A DNA stretch of 64,000 nt from Metaphire vulgaris (Eukaryota; Annelida; Clitellata; Crassiclitellata; Megascolecidae): assembly GCA_018105865.1 (NCBI GenBank), contig CM030856.1, positions 8,092,653 through 8,156,652 on the forward strand, in the 5' to 3' direction. The stretch's first letter is position 1. Each line of letters starts with the position of its first letter. The notes beneath the pieces were generated by a model that saw nothing but the letters and a program-made list of their open reading frames with translations, was not told where the DNA came from and ran no database searches. Below, piece after piece: positions 28,181 through 39,800 of the stretch. The position numbers were made by a program, and so were the translations under genes.

Positions 28181-29700
28181 TACACAATCAATCAATCAAT
28201 CAATCAATAAACTTCTATGGCGCCACTATCATAATGCCCAGGGCATCAGCCGATGGCGCACAAATCCAAATAGAATTAGAGCCAGGTCAATCCAGAAGAT
28301 CAGTCAGAACAGCGGGGAGCAATCTAAGGGGGTTAAGCCAAGTCAAACAGGTAAGTTTTAAGACCAGATCTAAAAGATGATAAATTTTTAGTTTTACGCA
28401 GTGATATTGGTAATGAATTCCAAAGCTTAGGCCACACACTGAGAAACAACTAGTGCCAATGACGGTACGAGAATAAGGAACAACAAATGAAAGTCCTGCC
28501 GAATACCTAGTGGATTGAGTAGTAGGTCGAGGGATTAGTTGCATCTTAAGGTAATAGGGTTCATTATATAATATGGTTTTAAATACCAAAACAAATTTTA
28601 TAATTAATTCGGAATTTGATGGGAAGCAGTATGTAGGGACTGTCTTGTTGGAGTTATATGTTGAATCTTGGAGTTTTGGATATGACTCTAACTAAGGAAT
28701 TTTGTACTCTCTGGAGTTTCTGCATATTTGAATTTGTGAAAAAAGTTACAATAATCTAGACGACTAGATACCAATGCATTGGCTAACTGAATAAGAACAG
28801 GCTTAGGGAGGAGATGTCTGATGCGATAGATGTCCTGAATATGATAATGAGAAATTTTGCAGACTGAATTTATGTGACTAGTGAAAGAGAGGGAAGAGTC
28901 AAATATCACACCAAGGTTGCGAGCAGAAGTACTTCTAGGGACAACAGTGGAATCTCCTAATACTACGGATTTCAGAGATTCAAATTTAGTCAATTGAGCT
29001 GGAGTACCTAATAGCAAGAACTCAGTTTTTGATGAATTCAAAAGAAGCTTATTTGAATCCATCCATGACTGAATATTAGTAAAGACAGCGGATAGAGTCT
29101 TAAGGGATGAGATTGAAGAAGATTGATCAAAAGAGATGAGAATTTGAGTATCATCAGCATAAAGATGATACGCCACTTGATGTTCATCAAGAAGTGAACC
29201 TCCAAGAACCGAGCCTTGAGGGACACACAAGACAGATCAGTGGGAATTGAGAGATTCTCATTTATTATCACTGATTGAGTGCGGGATGTAAATATGAAGA
29301 AAACCAATGTAAAGCAATGTCAGAGATTCCAAACCAATGTTCAAGTCGATGAAGAAGAATAGAATGATCAACAGTATCAAAGGCGGCAGATAGGTCAAGA
29401 AGTAAAAGAGCAGTAACTTTTCCAGCATCAATAGCCCGAACAATAAGATCATGGACTGCCAACAGAGCCGTTTCAGTAGAGTGGTATTTTCTTCGGGAGG
29501 TAATGTGGACTAGAACACAAATGAGCATGCACTTGCTTAGCAACTATCCTTTCAAGAATTTTCGATAAGAAATTAAGATTAGATATAGGCCTATAGTTAG
29601 ACAAGTCATCAGGAGAGAGAGAGATGGCTTTTTAAGTAGTGGGTGAACAACTACACTTCGACGAACTGCGGATTTGAGAGCACGCAAAACCTCATTTTAC
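28181..29700 (-). mobile_element. Decayed CR1/L2-like LINE: reverse-transcriptase part plus 3' tail
   Basis: On the - strand, frame-shifted segments read LSNYRPISNL (about 29600), STETALLAVHDLIVRAIDAG, LLDLSAAFDTVDHSILLHRL (29370-29440), then VPQGSVLGGSLL and YHLYADDTQI (about 29140-29230) with the catalytic ADD, then LDYCNFFHKF. The 3' non-coding tail (28181-28330) ends in (TTGA)n. The early RT motifs, palm and thumb regions are present, but the 5' half with the endonuclease is absent. Frameshifts separate the segments, so it is inactive. Confidence 0.9.
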
Positions 29701-30129
29701 AGTATATAGGCTTATAGCAGGCCTATCCTAATGTCCAGACCCGCCGAGAGAAATTCCGGGCCCCTGTGCAGATAAAAATTTCTTGACGACCTTTTCCTTG
29801 CTTGTCAGCCTCTTTTACATCTTAAAATTAGCTGAAGACCTCTTTTTGCTTATCAACCTTTTCACGCCGGGTCCCATTTTCCTCGCCGGGCCCCTAGCTC
29901 TACTTTAGTGTTATTATAATTATTATTATGATTTTAATTATACGTATTCATCATGGGCCCGGCCCCAGGCCGCCGGGCCCTTGTGCAGTTGCCCCCTGCC
30001 CCCTCTCGGCGGCTCTGCTAATGTCTGTGCTCAACGCTGTTCTCATTGGAGGAGGAGCTGCTGTCATTTTATAATCGTTGCTAGGCAACGTAATTTCATA
30101 ATGGATGAGGCGACGTCATGCTTCCCCGT

Positions 30130-30322
30130 CAGGGTTTAATCTAGGCCGTTTCCGGGGGGAGCATTGCCATCCCCCCCGGAAATTTCAAATTCCTCTCGGA
30201 AATGTTGGCATACTACATCAACTAACAGCAGCCCCCTAGCAGAATTTCCCCCGGCTTTGTCAGTTTCCCCCGGCTTTGTCAGTTTCCCTCCCCCGGAATC
30301 CGTGAGTCTAGATTAAACACTG
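30130..30322. mobile_element. hAT-type MITE (CAGKGTTTAATCTAG ends)
   Basis: It starts CAGGGTTTAATCTAGGCCGT and ends AGTCTAGATTAAACACTG. Exact flanks TTCCCCGT lie at 30122-30129 and 30323-30330. It is the same family as 21187-21383. Confidence 0.94.
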
Positions 30323-30461
30323 TTCCCCGTCAATTCTGACAGACAAAAAGCTAACTACCCGGCAACATAGTCTTACAGTCAAACTAACAAATTTATTGCT
30401 TTCTACCAGGATCAATTTGACAAAATGGCAACAATGGGAACGCTCCCTCTCCTCTCCCCTC

Positions 30462-30657
30462 CAGTGGCGGCTCCACCGGGGGGCCATGGGAGCCGTGCCC
30501 CTTATTGAGTGCCTGCCCCCCAGTGACCCCCTCCCCCAGTTGGGACCCTAGCTATACTTAATGCTACATACATTAAACAACAAATGGTTGGCCTTCCATG
30601 ATTAGAAGTTGCCACCCCAACGGCTCCCCCACTTGCCAAATCCTAGAGCCGCCACTG
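30462..30657. mobile_element. hAT-type MITE, family A, reverse orientation
   Basis: It starts CAGTGGCGGCTCCACCGG and ends CTAGAGCCGCCACTG. Exact flanks CTCCCCTC lie at 30454-30461 and 30658-30665. Its interior runs opposite to the copies at 1727 and 59624. Confidence 0.94.
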
Positions 30658-30809
30658 CTCCCCTCCCCTTGACTGTTTAACTAGGAGAACGGGCATATAG
30701 CTTCAGTGAGAACGGGCGTAGTAACAATGGGGACGCCGTTCCGAATCGTTCCCAACGAAATTACCTCTGCTTCCTACGGCACATTTTGTAGGCAATCAGA
30801 CATGCACGT

Positions 30810-31625
30810 TAGCCTGGCCCCCCGCGGGTACGGGTAGGGTAGGGTACACATTTTACGGGTACGGGTCGGGTACGGGTACAGCGCTACGGGTACGGGTATA
30901 GCGGCTACGGGTACGGGTATACCCGTTTTACCCGAAAAGTTATATTTTCATTTCTCACTACTATAGCAAATTAGCAATGCAATAATAGAAAAATAATATT
31001 GAGTAAACTGTATTAGTACACTGTAACTTGTACATCGCGTTCAGTTTGTCAGACAGCATGCATTTTACTTACTGAAAACACAAAGGAAATACAGATGACG
31101 TAATCTGACATCTTCAGTAATAAATCTATAATGGCGTCCTCTGACTCCTCCAAGGACTCTTTGACCGAAAAGTTCTTCTGGCAAAGTTTTGAACTCTAAT
31201 GCCTGCTCATAGATAAATGATATCTACTAAATATTTTAAACAAGCCCATTCGTGTCGAGGCTAACTGATTATCCTGATTCCTAAGTACTAGATCTGTCCT
31301 AATCTAAACATGCGTGCTATTTACAATGAATAGTTATCCCAATTTCGGCCCCTATTTCACTGTTGCCTCTCTGTAGTCTCTAGAACGGCTACGGGTTCAC
31401 GGGTCCATGTACAGGTCCTTGTAGTACTTGAAATTACGGGTCCAAAATTCCAAATCCAAAAACTCCAAATTCCAACCAAAGTCGGTTACGGGTACGGGTA
31501 CGGGTACGGGTACGGGTACGGGTACATTACGGGTCGGGTACGGGTACAGCGCTATACAGGGTAGGGTAAAAAGTTTTCCACGGGTACGGGTAGGGTAAGC
31601 ATTTTGCTGTACCCGCACATCTCTA
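30810..31625. mobile_element. 816-bp hAT-like element rich in GGGTAC palindromes
   Basis: Exact 8-bp flanks ATGCACGT lie at 30802-30809 and 31626-31633. Both ends carry runs of the hexamer ACGGGT/GGGTAC (30835-30930 and 31485-31612). The right end reads GTACCCGCACATCTCTA; the left end (TAGCCTGGCCCCCCGCGGGT) is diverged. No transposase was recognised in the AT-rich middle. Confidence 0.8.
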
Positions 31626-31849
31626 ATGCACGTGCCCCAAACACTGGCAAACAGTGTTTGACAAACCAAATTGCTGTTTTAATTGTCACAAATCCTTTTT
31701 AATAATATCGAAGAAAATCGAACTCCCAATCAAACCGCTTATAGAGGACCCCGGTCAAATACTTTGGACCTAAATGCTAATCCAAGAGGAATGCAATTAT
31801 TGATTAGTACTTTGATCGGGGTTTGCGTCGCCAATTAAAATTTACTGCG

Positions 31850-32251
31850 AGATTGCGACGAGGCAACCGCCAAGAATTGACCATGGTCCAGTGTTTTATC
31901 CAGACTCCAGGCCTTTGGGGGAAAATTGAGGTTTTCGGGGGGGGGATCGACTTGGTTGGAGGGGAAAAGGCACAGTTTAATGCAAAATTTGTGTAAGTGC
32001 TGGGATTTTTTTTTTGGGGGAATTTTGAGGGTTTTGGGGGATCTCCCCTCCTAACAGGCCTGTATAAAACACAGCCATGGTCCATGAAGCAACATGCTGG
32101 ACAGTTAGCCAAGAGCTGCTTCTATCACATACGACGCAAGTCACGCATCCGCCAGGTCTGTCGAATTTATTGCTGGCAAATATAAGTCGCCTCGCAACTG
32201 GTCTCTGCGTTTGTCCTGTCCAGACTAGACTACTGCAATTCCGTTAACTTG
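31850..32251 (+). mobile_element. LINE reverse-transcriptase C-terminal fragment, interrupted
   Basis: Segments SMKQHAGQLAKSCFYHIRR (32079-32135) and VSAFVLSRLDYCNSV (32195-32239) match the thumb-side region of CR1/L2-type reverse transcriptases. A MITE (31889-32074) interrupts it and the 1.13-kb element at 32252 cuts it off right after SRLDYCNS. Confidence 0.75.
31889..32074. mobile_element. hAT-type MITE (CAGTGTTTTATCCAG ends)
   Basis: It starts CAGTGTTTTATCCAGACTCC and ends GCCTGTATAAAACACAG. Exact flanks CCATGGTC lie at 31881-31888 and 32075-32082. The same family is at 33092-33283. Confidence 0.94.
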
Positions 32252-33381
32252 CCGGTGTCCTGCCATAAAGTGTCCGCAGCCGTAAAGTGCCCGGTCGGAC
32301 ACTTCATTACAGTCACAAAGTGTCCTATCGACCCGTCGAAAAACTGTCCGTGACAATTTACTTGCAATATAATGTCTGGAAAAATTTGAACCTAAAATTG
32401 ATGTGAATATTTTTAAATTTTTTAATATAATTATTAATCATGGCCAGTCCAGTGAGTCATGCCAAACGGGGGAATAAAAATAAGTTGAAATACAACCTTT
32501 CGTGTATGCCTATTCCAACAAATGGACATATGGGCCTATAGGCAATTAATTAACTACAAAACGTTCTACTCGGTAATGTCTGCATGTGACAGTCTGTCGA
32601 AGAACGTTTACCACTTGTAGGCCTACAGCGGTTCAAATTGGGGATTGGATTTGATCGCTGCGCGAATACATGTGCAAACTGACTTCTATATATCGATTTA
32701 ACACCATAAAGTTAACAACTAGAGTCAGTGTTTATTCTAGCCACATTGACATTGGGGGGGGGAGTTTGCAATGTTTGGGGGGGAGAAGGTTTGTATGCCG
32801 AAAATCTTGACGAGCAAATAAAAGTCTCAACACATTCTTGACGTTGCTCATTACCTTATCCTTCTTCGAATGTGATCATATCCTCATATTTCCCCTCTCC
32901 AAAATAAAAAACCCTCTCGTCACACTTTTTGGGGGAGGGGGAGGAAATTTCCATCCCCTAGAGTAATGTGCACTAACAGTCCACTGCTTTGCCTACATTG
33001 TCTCTTTGACGTTGAAATTTGACACAGATTTAGTTAGAATGAGCCGGACACTTTTTGGCAACCCGGACATTTTATAGGTACATTTTATGGCCAGTGTTTT
33101 ATCCAGACTCCAGGCCTTGGGGGGGGGATTGAGGCTTTGGGGGGGATCGACTTGGTTGGAGGGAAAAAGACAGTTCAATGCAAAATTTGTGTAAGTGCTG
33201 GGATTTTTTTTTGGGGGGGGGAATTTTGAGTTTTTTTGGAGGGGGGAAAATATCCCCTCCTAACAGGCCTGTATAAAACACTGTTTATGGCACTATATAC
33301 CGTCTGCCGGACACTTTGTGGTTGCAATTAAGTGTCCGCCCGGACATTTTTCGGGCAGGACACTTTATGGCAGGACACCGG
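32252..33381. mobile_element. 1.1-kb TIR element, copy A (CCGGTGTCC ends)
   Basis: The left end CCGGTGTCCTGCCATAAAGT is exactly inverted at the right end, and the match runs 24 bp. Several subterminal copies of AAGTGTCCG or its inverse lie at both ends. Homologous to 56373-57531 along its length. It contains a complete hAT MITE (33092-33283) and probably a second decayed one (from 32727). No open frame of note and no clear target duplication; superfamily unknown. Confidence 0.8.
33092..33283. mobile_element. hAT-type MITE nested in copy A
   Basis: It starts CAGTGTTTTATCCAGACTCC and ends GCCTGTATAAAACACTG. Exact flanks TTTATGGC lie at 33084-33091 and 33284-33291. Copy B of the host element has a single uninterrupted TTTATGGC at about 57420-57427. 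Confidence 0.96.
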
Positions 33382-33661
33382 CCTTTCAGAGTCTACACTG
33401 TAGGGCTGTGCCGAGTAACTCGAGTAGGCCTAACGCGAGTACTCGACTCCAAACTGGAGTCGAGTAATTTTTGAGTCGAGTACTCGCATAGAATAGCTAA
33501 ATAAAGAATAGAATAGATAAATAAAGAATAACCAAAGGAAAATTAAGATAGATAACCTTTTTTGCTTGTCAAGGTTTTTGGAGACTCAGACCTCCACTTG
33601 TCCCCCCAAACATTTAAAAATCTCCCCAATGTCAAGGTGGCTAGAATAAACACTGCATGAT

Positions 33662-34001
33662 CAGGGCCGGATTAAGGTCCGGTCGAGTGGGCCGGGGGCT
33701 GCATATTTTAAGGGGGGCTAATTTTGCAAATTTTATAACGTGTCATAGAGCCTAACGACAAATGCGGCAACAGAATCAGAGCACTGTCATATACAGGGCC
33801 GGATTAAGGTCCGAGTGGGCCTGGGGCTGAGAAAAAAAAGGCCATCGCCTTTACTGAAAATCTCTGACAAGCAAAAAAAAGGTTATCTCCCTTCCAAATC
33901 GTACTGACAAGCAAAAAAGGGTTATCTCGAAAATCGGTGGGCCTATTTTCATGATGGGCCGGGGGTTACAGCCCCCTCGACCCCGCCTTAATATGGCCCC
34001 G
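33662..34001. mobile_element. hAT-like MITEs (CAGGGCCGGATTAAGG end), one partial and one complete
   Basis: A truncated left end lies at 33662. A fuller copy starts at 33794 with CAGGGCCGGATTAAGGTCC and ends CGCCTTAATATGGCCCCG at 34001. The interior has two copies of the shared motif (33865-33885, 33905-33924). Related to 61463-61692. Confidence 0.7.
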
Positions 34002-34079
34002 TGCACGATAGTTGTGCATAACAGCTGATTGTTAGTATGATGATTGATTGACTGGAATTAGCCAAGGTAGACTACAAGT

Positions 34080-34409
34080 TGTAGTCTACAACCGACGTCA
34101 GCGTCATGCTTATCGCAACCCGTGCGATTTACCCTCTGCAGCTGGACGTCGGCCATTTTGAATCGTCGTGTAAGATGGAGACGGGAGCAACTAGAGACGA
34201 TCGAGAGTTGCGTTCCACTGTACTCCGCTTATTCGATCGGTCGTTCGGTCGGTCGGACGGATCACGCTTCGACTGTAATCATTTACGTCTTTCGTCTTTG
34301 TTATTTCTGCGTCACTCGTCGTTTATTTAATGTAATGTAATGTCTTCGACTGAATTTATGTGTATTATCTCAACCTTTAAAGTATTTCAGTAAATAGGTT
34401 AGTAGGTAG
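34080..34409 (+). promoter_or_regulatory. Candidate promoter and non-coding first exon of PKNOX
   Basis: A GC/CpG-rich island stands out from AT-rich surroundings. It has a CRE-like word CGACGTCAGCGTCAT near 34093 and CGGTCGTTCGGTCGGTCGG at 34238-34256. A donor-like TAG|GTAAGAC lies at 34407-34415. It is 1.9 kb upstream of the PKNOX coding start, so a spliced leader is plausible but unproven. Confidence 0.35.
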
Positions 34410-36203
34410 GTAAGACCAGTTTCTGTAGTTATTGTAAACACTAAACATCGAACGTAATTATTTTAGAGTAGATAGAACAGAAAACATGGGAATAATATGC
34501 GTTAATTCATCTTGCTTGTATAAGTTAAACAATAAATAGATAAATTCATTACTCAACCATAATTTATAGTTATGTATATGTATATTTCCATTTGCATCAC
34601 AGTTTTATGCTGGAACTTATTTGTCAGTGCATTGAATTCCTCTTCCTGATGATGCAGCCAAAACTATTTAACAATCACTGGCTTTTAAGTGGACGTCTCC
34701 TGTGTTGAAAACCACTGTTAGTCAAACAGGCCCATATTCCTATTTTGTTGAGCTTGCTACAACTGTTATCTTTGGGTGTACAAAAATCAAACGTTATATG
34801 CAGTGCTGAAAGTCTGTGAAAAAGGCGCAGGAGCTCTCTTGGCACTGAGGTGTGTTAAGTATAGCAGTGGTACCTTTTGTACGCGCACGCTCATTAAATC
34901 TGAATAATATCTAACTTTCCATAGCGCTTTTAAAATCTTAGTTTAATAGTTTTGCAACAAGTACACGGTGTTTTTACAATATTGGAACAAATATTGAAGA
35001 ATTATGGAAAAAAATTTCATGGTCCAAAAAGGTACCGGAACTCAGTTCTGCCGAGCACCAGCTGACTTTCAACGCTGGTTATATGCAATACTAAAGCAGC
35101 TCATGTTTAGGTTCTTCATTATTTTGTACTATGATCGCAATACATTCTTCTTTAATGTCATACCAACGCTTTTGCACACTGTGACAGCAACTTCTTCCAC
35201 TCATGTCTGCATTCTGTTGCTCTTATAGTTTGAACTAGGTTTAAATTTAAATCTTGATGACAATGCATACATCAGACTAACATTACCTAACTATAAATGC
35301 CTAATCCAATAGACTTTGATTTACTTACTTAATGGACAGAGAAACTGTTTGATTTGCCAGGTGGATGGATGGATGACCTCCCATAAAACATTTTAGAATG
35401 GGAGTGTTCCAATTCCTATTTACTATTTTGAAAAGTCACTCAGCTTGCTTATTTACTTTTTGACTATGGTAATGCTTTGTTCGTTGCATTGTAATGTACT
35501 GTAGCATTTGTATACAGTAGTGCCTCTTATATCTCTACTCAGAGACGCTCCCAGCGTTGAAGGTGCAAGATTTAATAGTGAGACTTTAGCTTATGCATTG
35601 AACAAAGCAGGGGGCCATCCATCAACACATTCCAGAGAGAGGGTTCAGTCACTGTGAATGCTCGACACGAGCATAATAATATGATGTGCAGTGAAAGAGG
35701 GTGGTTGGAAATGCTTGGTGATGTAAGATGGCGCTTGACCTGAAAGTGCTGCACAAACAGTAATTATTTGTTTGAATGCAATGTGGTCAGAAATTGGAGG
35801 CCAAGGAGGGTGTTAAGCGTAATATCTGAGATGCCTGAGTAGCTAGGAGCTTTAGCCACAAGACAAGCTGCAGCATTTAGAACAGATTACAGGACAGAAA
35901 GTTGGCTTTTTGGGAAGACCAAAATAAGGTGAATTGCAATAGCTTAAGCTATTAGGAACAAAAGCATCAACTGGAGATTTGGCTGCAGACAGAAAGTGCA
36001 GAACAAACTACCATTTCATTGTGATGCATACAAGAGTTGTGTCATATTAGAAGTTCCTATGAGATGTTTACCTAGAGAATTTATTAACTAGAGTCTTGTT
36101 TGAGTTGAAATAGATTTCAAACTTAATCATGTGTATTTTTACTTTACATTTATCTTACTGGATGTTCCTGTGCAGCAGTGTGCACTCTTTGTTTTATTTC
36201 TAG
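34410..36203. other. AT-rich DNA upstream of PKNOX (probable 5' intron)
   Basis: No coding exon is recognised. It contains a LINE/SINE tail at 35488-35760. The rest is unremarkable. Confidence 0.4.
35488..35760 (-). mobile_element. LINE/SINE 3' end
   Basis: On the - strand, the relic reading FTVTEPSLWNVL (about 35630) resembles the C-terminal part of LINE ORF2. It is followed by a TATACAAATGCTACAG-type word and a TTACA-like tail. The same tail family is at 39068-39180 and 13120-13200. Confidence 0.55.
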
Positions 36204-36264
36204 CTGGCCTTTTGAAATGTTGAATACCTGTAACATTTGAGACAAGAGCCGTTTTGGGCCTAAC

Positions 36265-36788
36265 ATGCAGGATCCTCTAGCGGTCATCTTATCTGTTACG
36301 CAAGGATATTCATCACCATACACAACGTCTTCAGCTACTCACTATTCAGCCAGGCAATCGTCAGCCTTGGAAGATGTGTTAAAGACGCGCTTGCAAGATA
36401 ATCAGAGGTTAAATTTCTTCATTAAATGAAATGATTTATATTATAATATATGTAAGTGATATAGTTTTTTTATCTTTTGATCAAGTTATTGTATGGAACA
36501 CTGTTTTGGAAGATACAATACTGCTGCAGAATCTGTATTATTATTTCCAAGGCAATTTTTTTATCGTGTCATGCGCATAACGAAAGCCAAAGTCATGGGC
36601 ATTTTAGCAAATGTTGCTTGAATGAGATGTTGGACATATGAGTCTTTAGATTCTACCTTAACATCTTTACCGTTTAACCCGAGCCCGACTCGGGTTATGT
36701 TATCGACGCTTAACCGTTTGAGCCAAATCCCGCTCTTGTAGTACTTTGCACACACTGACAGCTAACCGTTTCACCTGATCGTGGCTCG

Positions 36789-36834
<46 letters not shown>

Positions 36835-39800
36835 ATATATATATGGGTTTAGTATTCATTCTGTTTAGTATCCATTTATTTGCCAGATGGCGCTTAATTT
36901 TTTCGAATATTTATGCTTTTAGCTTTAGAAAAGCGATACTTATTGGACCCGACCACATTGGACTTTGCCTCTTCAAATTTTAAAAGTTCTCTTAGCTTCT
37001 ACGCTTCAAAATCAGAAGTATTTAAAATATTTTAAATTAATGCGTTGCCGTACTAAACTAAATGGCTGCCATGGTAAAGGATTTAAAAATTTTAATTGGT
37101 AAAGGGGTTAACAGGACTATAGAGTTAGCTTTTGTAAAGTTCACAGGCATCAAATTCCATAGAATTGGATTGCCACATGAAGCCGATCTATCACCAAACT
37201 TGGCCATCTTGACAGGAAGTGGCACATGGAGATGAATACAACTGCTTGTGCAAAGACAGGAATGAGAGACGAGTGAGGATGTGTAATGAAATGTAATGTG
37301 ACAAATCTTTATATAGCATATAAATTGCAATGTAATGTAATTTCTCATGATTTCTTTAGCACTTATGAAAGCTGTATTTCTTCTGAATGAACTTTATCTC
37401 CAGTGCTTTTTCTCCCCCTAAATTCCATGGAGTGTTGCCTCAGAGGAGATCTGGGCTGATCTGTTTAATTGAATGATTTTGTAGAATATGATGAAGATTT
37501 CTTGAAAATCAGTTTTTCTCAATTTCATTATTTGAATGCTTTGGTTTAATATGATGTTTTTGCTTTTAATTTCAGTATTGAAAACGATCAAGTATGTTAT
37601 ATTTTATTTATGTCGTGTTTTGGTAGTTCGACAGATCACCAACACGGTGCTTTCAGTTCTGTTTCTGCTTCCGCATCCCGAATCTCTACTCCCATGGAGC
37701 CATCGGAAACTGACAAAAGAGCTATTTATAAGTATGTTCATGGCTTCTTTTTATGTGCGGCTTCTTGATGGATGGAATTGGATTGTCATGTGAGGATGAT
37801 CTATCACTGAAAGTGGCAGTCTTGCCTAGCCAACATGCTGCATCTGTGAAATTCATGCACTGACCTCTTGTTTTAACTTCTATTTGACCCTTTTGCCCCG
37901 GCAATTTGCATGACCAATATCTTATGAGGCTGAAATGTCAGCCTTACGTGGCCAAAGGGTTATGATGACAATGCAAATTTTGACACTTTCCACATTTTTT
38001 GTAGGCAATCAGACATGTCTTCTTTATAACTAGAGGATGCCATCTTTGCCCTTGTTACTGGGTGCTGTGGATAGGCTTATTTGATGGCGGCCATATACTC
38101 ACCAAGTCACAAACTCTGTCCATGGGCTCTTGTGATATTTAATCTGCTTGGTGGTTCCACCCACCCACCAACCAGTCATGCCATGTTAGAGCCTGCCACT
38201 GTTGGTTCGCGACTGCTTATTCGTCAGGTTTTCTCCCCTCTTATTTTGCAGCTACCCTCCTTATCTGAAGGCCGTTCCACTATCCACCACCTGTGACGCG
38301 CTGCGTTGCAGTTAAGCTCTGTGCCCAGTCTATAGATTAAGGTACAAATAATAGTAAATAGAAGAAATAAAAGTAAATAAAAGTAAATAGAAATCTATCT
38401 ATTAAGCATACTCACCTGACTGCACTTCCAAAATGAGATCGATGATGTTAATTGTTGACCCCTATTTTCAGTAAAATACCAGTGTGTATGTGGCTCTGTG
38501 TGTGTGCATGTGTGTGTGCATGTGTTTTTACGCAACTTATCAAGGTTTGCACATCTTATCATGGTTTATCTAGATTTAGATATTGAAAGTCAATATAATC
38601 TCTTGCACATTAGTTAGATAAATTGGCAACATGCTGGTGTGTAGCGGTTGCAATGTTGGTCCCATTGTGAGTAGGATTAAATTTAGCTACTTGGTTTAGA
38701 TCTGTGGCACAACAGTGTATGCCTTTGTTCTCTAGCACACTGTGGGTCTTCAATTTGGAGTTTGTCCCAAATTTTTGAAATACAAATCCAGTTAATTAAA
38801 TGAAAACTGATGAATTCATACTGTAGGAAAACTATTATGGAGCATTGGACATTTTGATTTTGCAATTCTGTTACAGAAATTTGGACACAGCCACTTTCTA
38901 ATTATCATGTTCTTTTTTTATTTTTCATGTTCTCTTTGCATGTATTTTCCAGTCATGTTTTAGTGGTAAACCAATTAAAGTTTAGAATGAGCATACATTG
39001 GAATGAGAGTAATTAATGCAGTAAGAAAATTAAATTGTTAATTTTGTCTATGGCTTCTTTGTTGTCTATGTAATGTAATGTGATATAGCATTTGTATAGC
39101 ACCTCTAAAATTTCTACTCAGAAGTGCTCCTGGCATTGGAGTCACATGATAAATTGGTGAGACTTTACCTTTTGTATTGAACAGAGTGAGGGAGTAAGTT
39201 CTAAGTGAGGCCCGAATGGATGTTTCTTTTTTTAAGAAATATATGTTGTTTGTACATTTCAGACATCCTCTGTTCCCACTTATGGCTCTGTTGTTTGAGA
39301 GATGTGAACAGGTAACACAGTCACCTGATTTCCCTTTGGTGGCAAATCTGAAGTCTGACATTCAGGCGTTTGTTCAGCATCATCAGCAACACCTTGTGGA
39401 CATGGAGTCCTGCCTTGGCAAGCAGCCAGAAGTTGACAGTCTGGTAAGACCAATCAGATTTGTCAATTCTCTATTTTGTTCTTTTACCCTTTGCTTGGCA
39501 TTATGGTTTTTCTGTCATAGCTTCTTTTTGAGTCAGTTACTTACTTACTGGAAGCAGATGAATTATCTTGAACCTCATGTGTGGAAATTCAAGATGGGGA
39601 TTTAGTATTTAAGACTTTTGCTTCGTTAGATGCACGTCATACAACTGTGCTTATGGCCCTCAAGAATTAGAATTAGAGGGAACATTGTTTGGAAGACTAA
39701 CAGCCTGCCTTTTGAGTTTCGGTTTTAATGTATTGCTTCAATTTAGCTGACTCCAAGCCTAGGTTAATGCCTTGTGATGAAATATTCTTATTCAGGCTTC

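Noticed and set aside
30835..31612. Hexamer arrays as telomeric repeats
   Set aside because: The unit is ACGGGT and not TTAGGG; the arrays sit inside an element with its own 8-bp target duplication.
39216..39605. 129-codon + frame as a small gene
   Set aside because: Its core 39263-39443 is PKNOX exon 2; the rest is intron.
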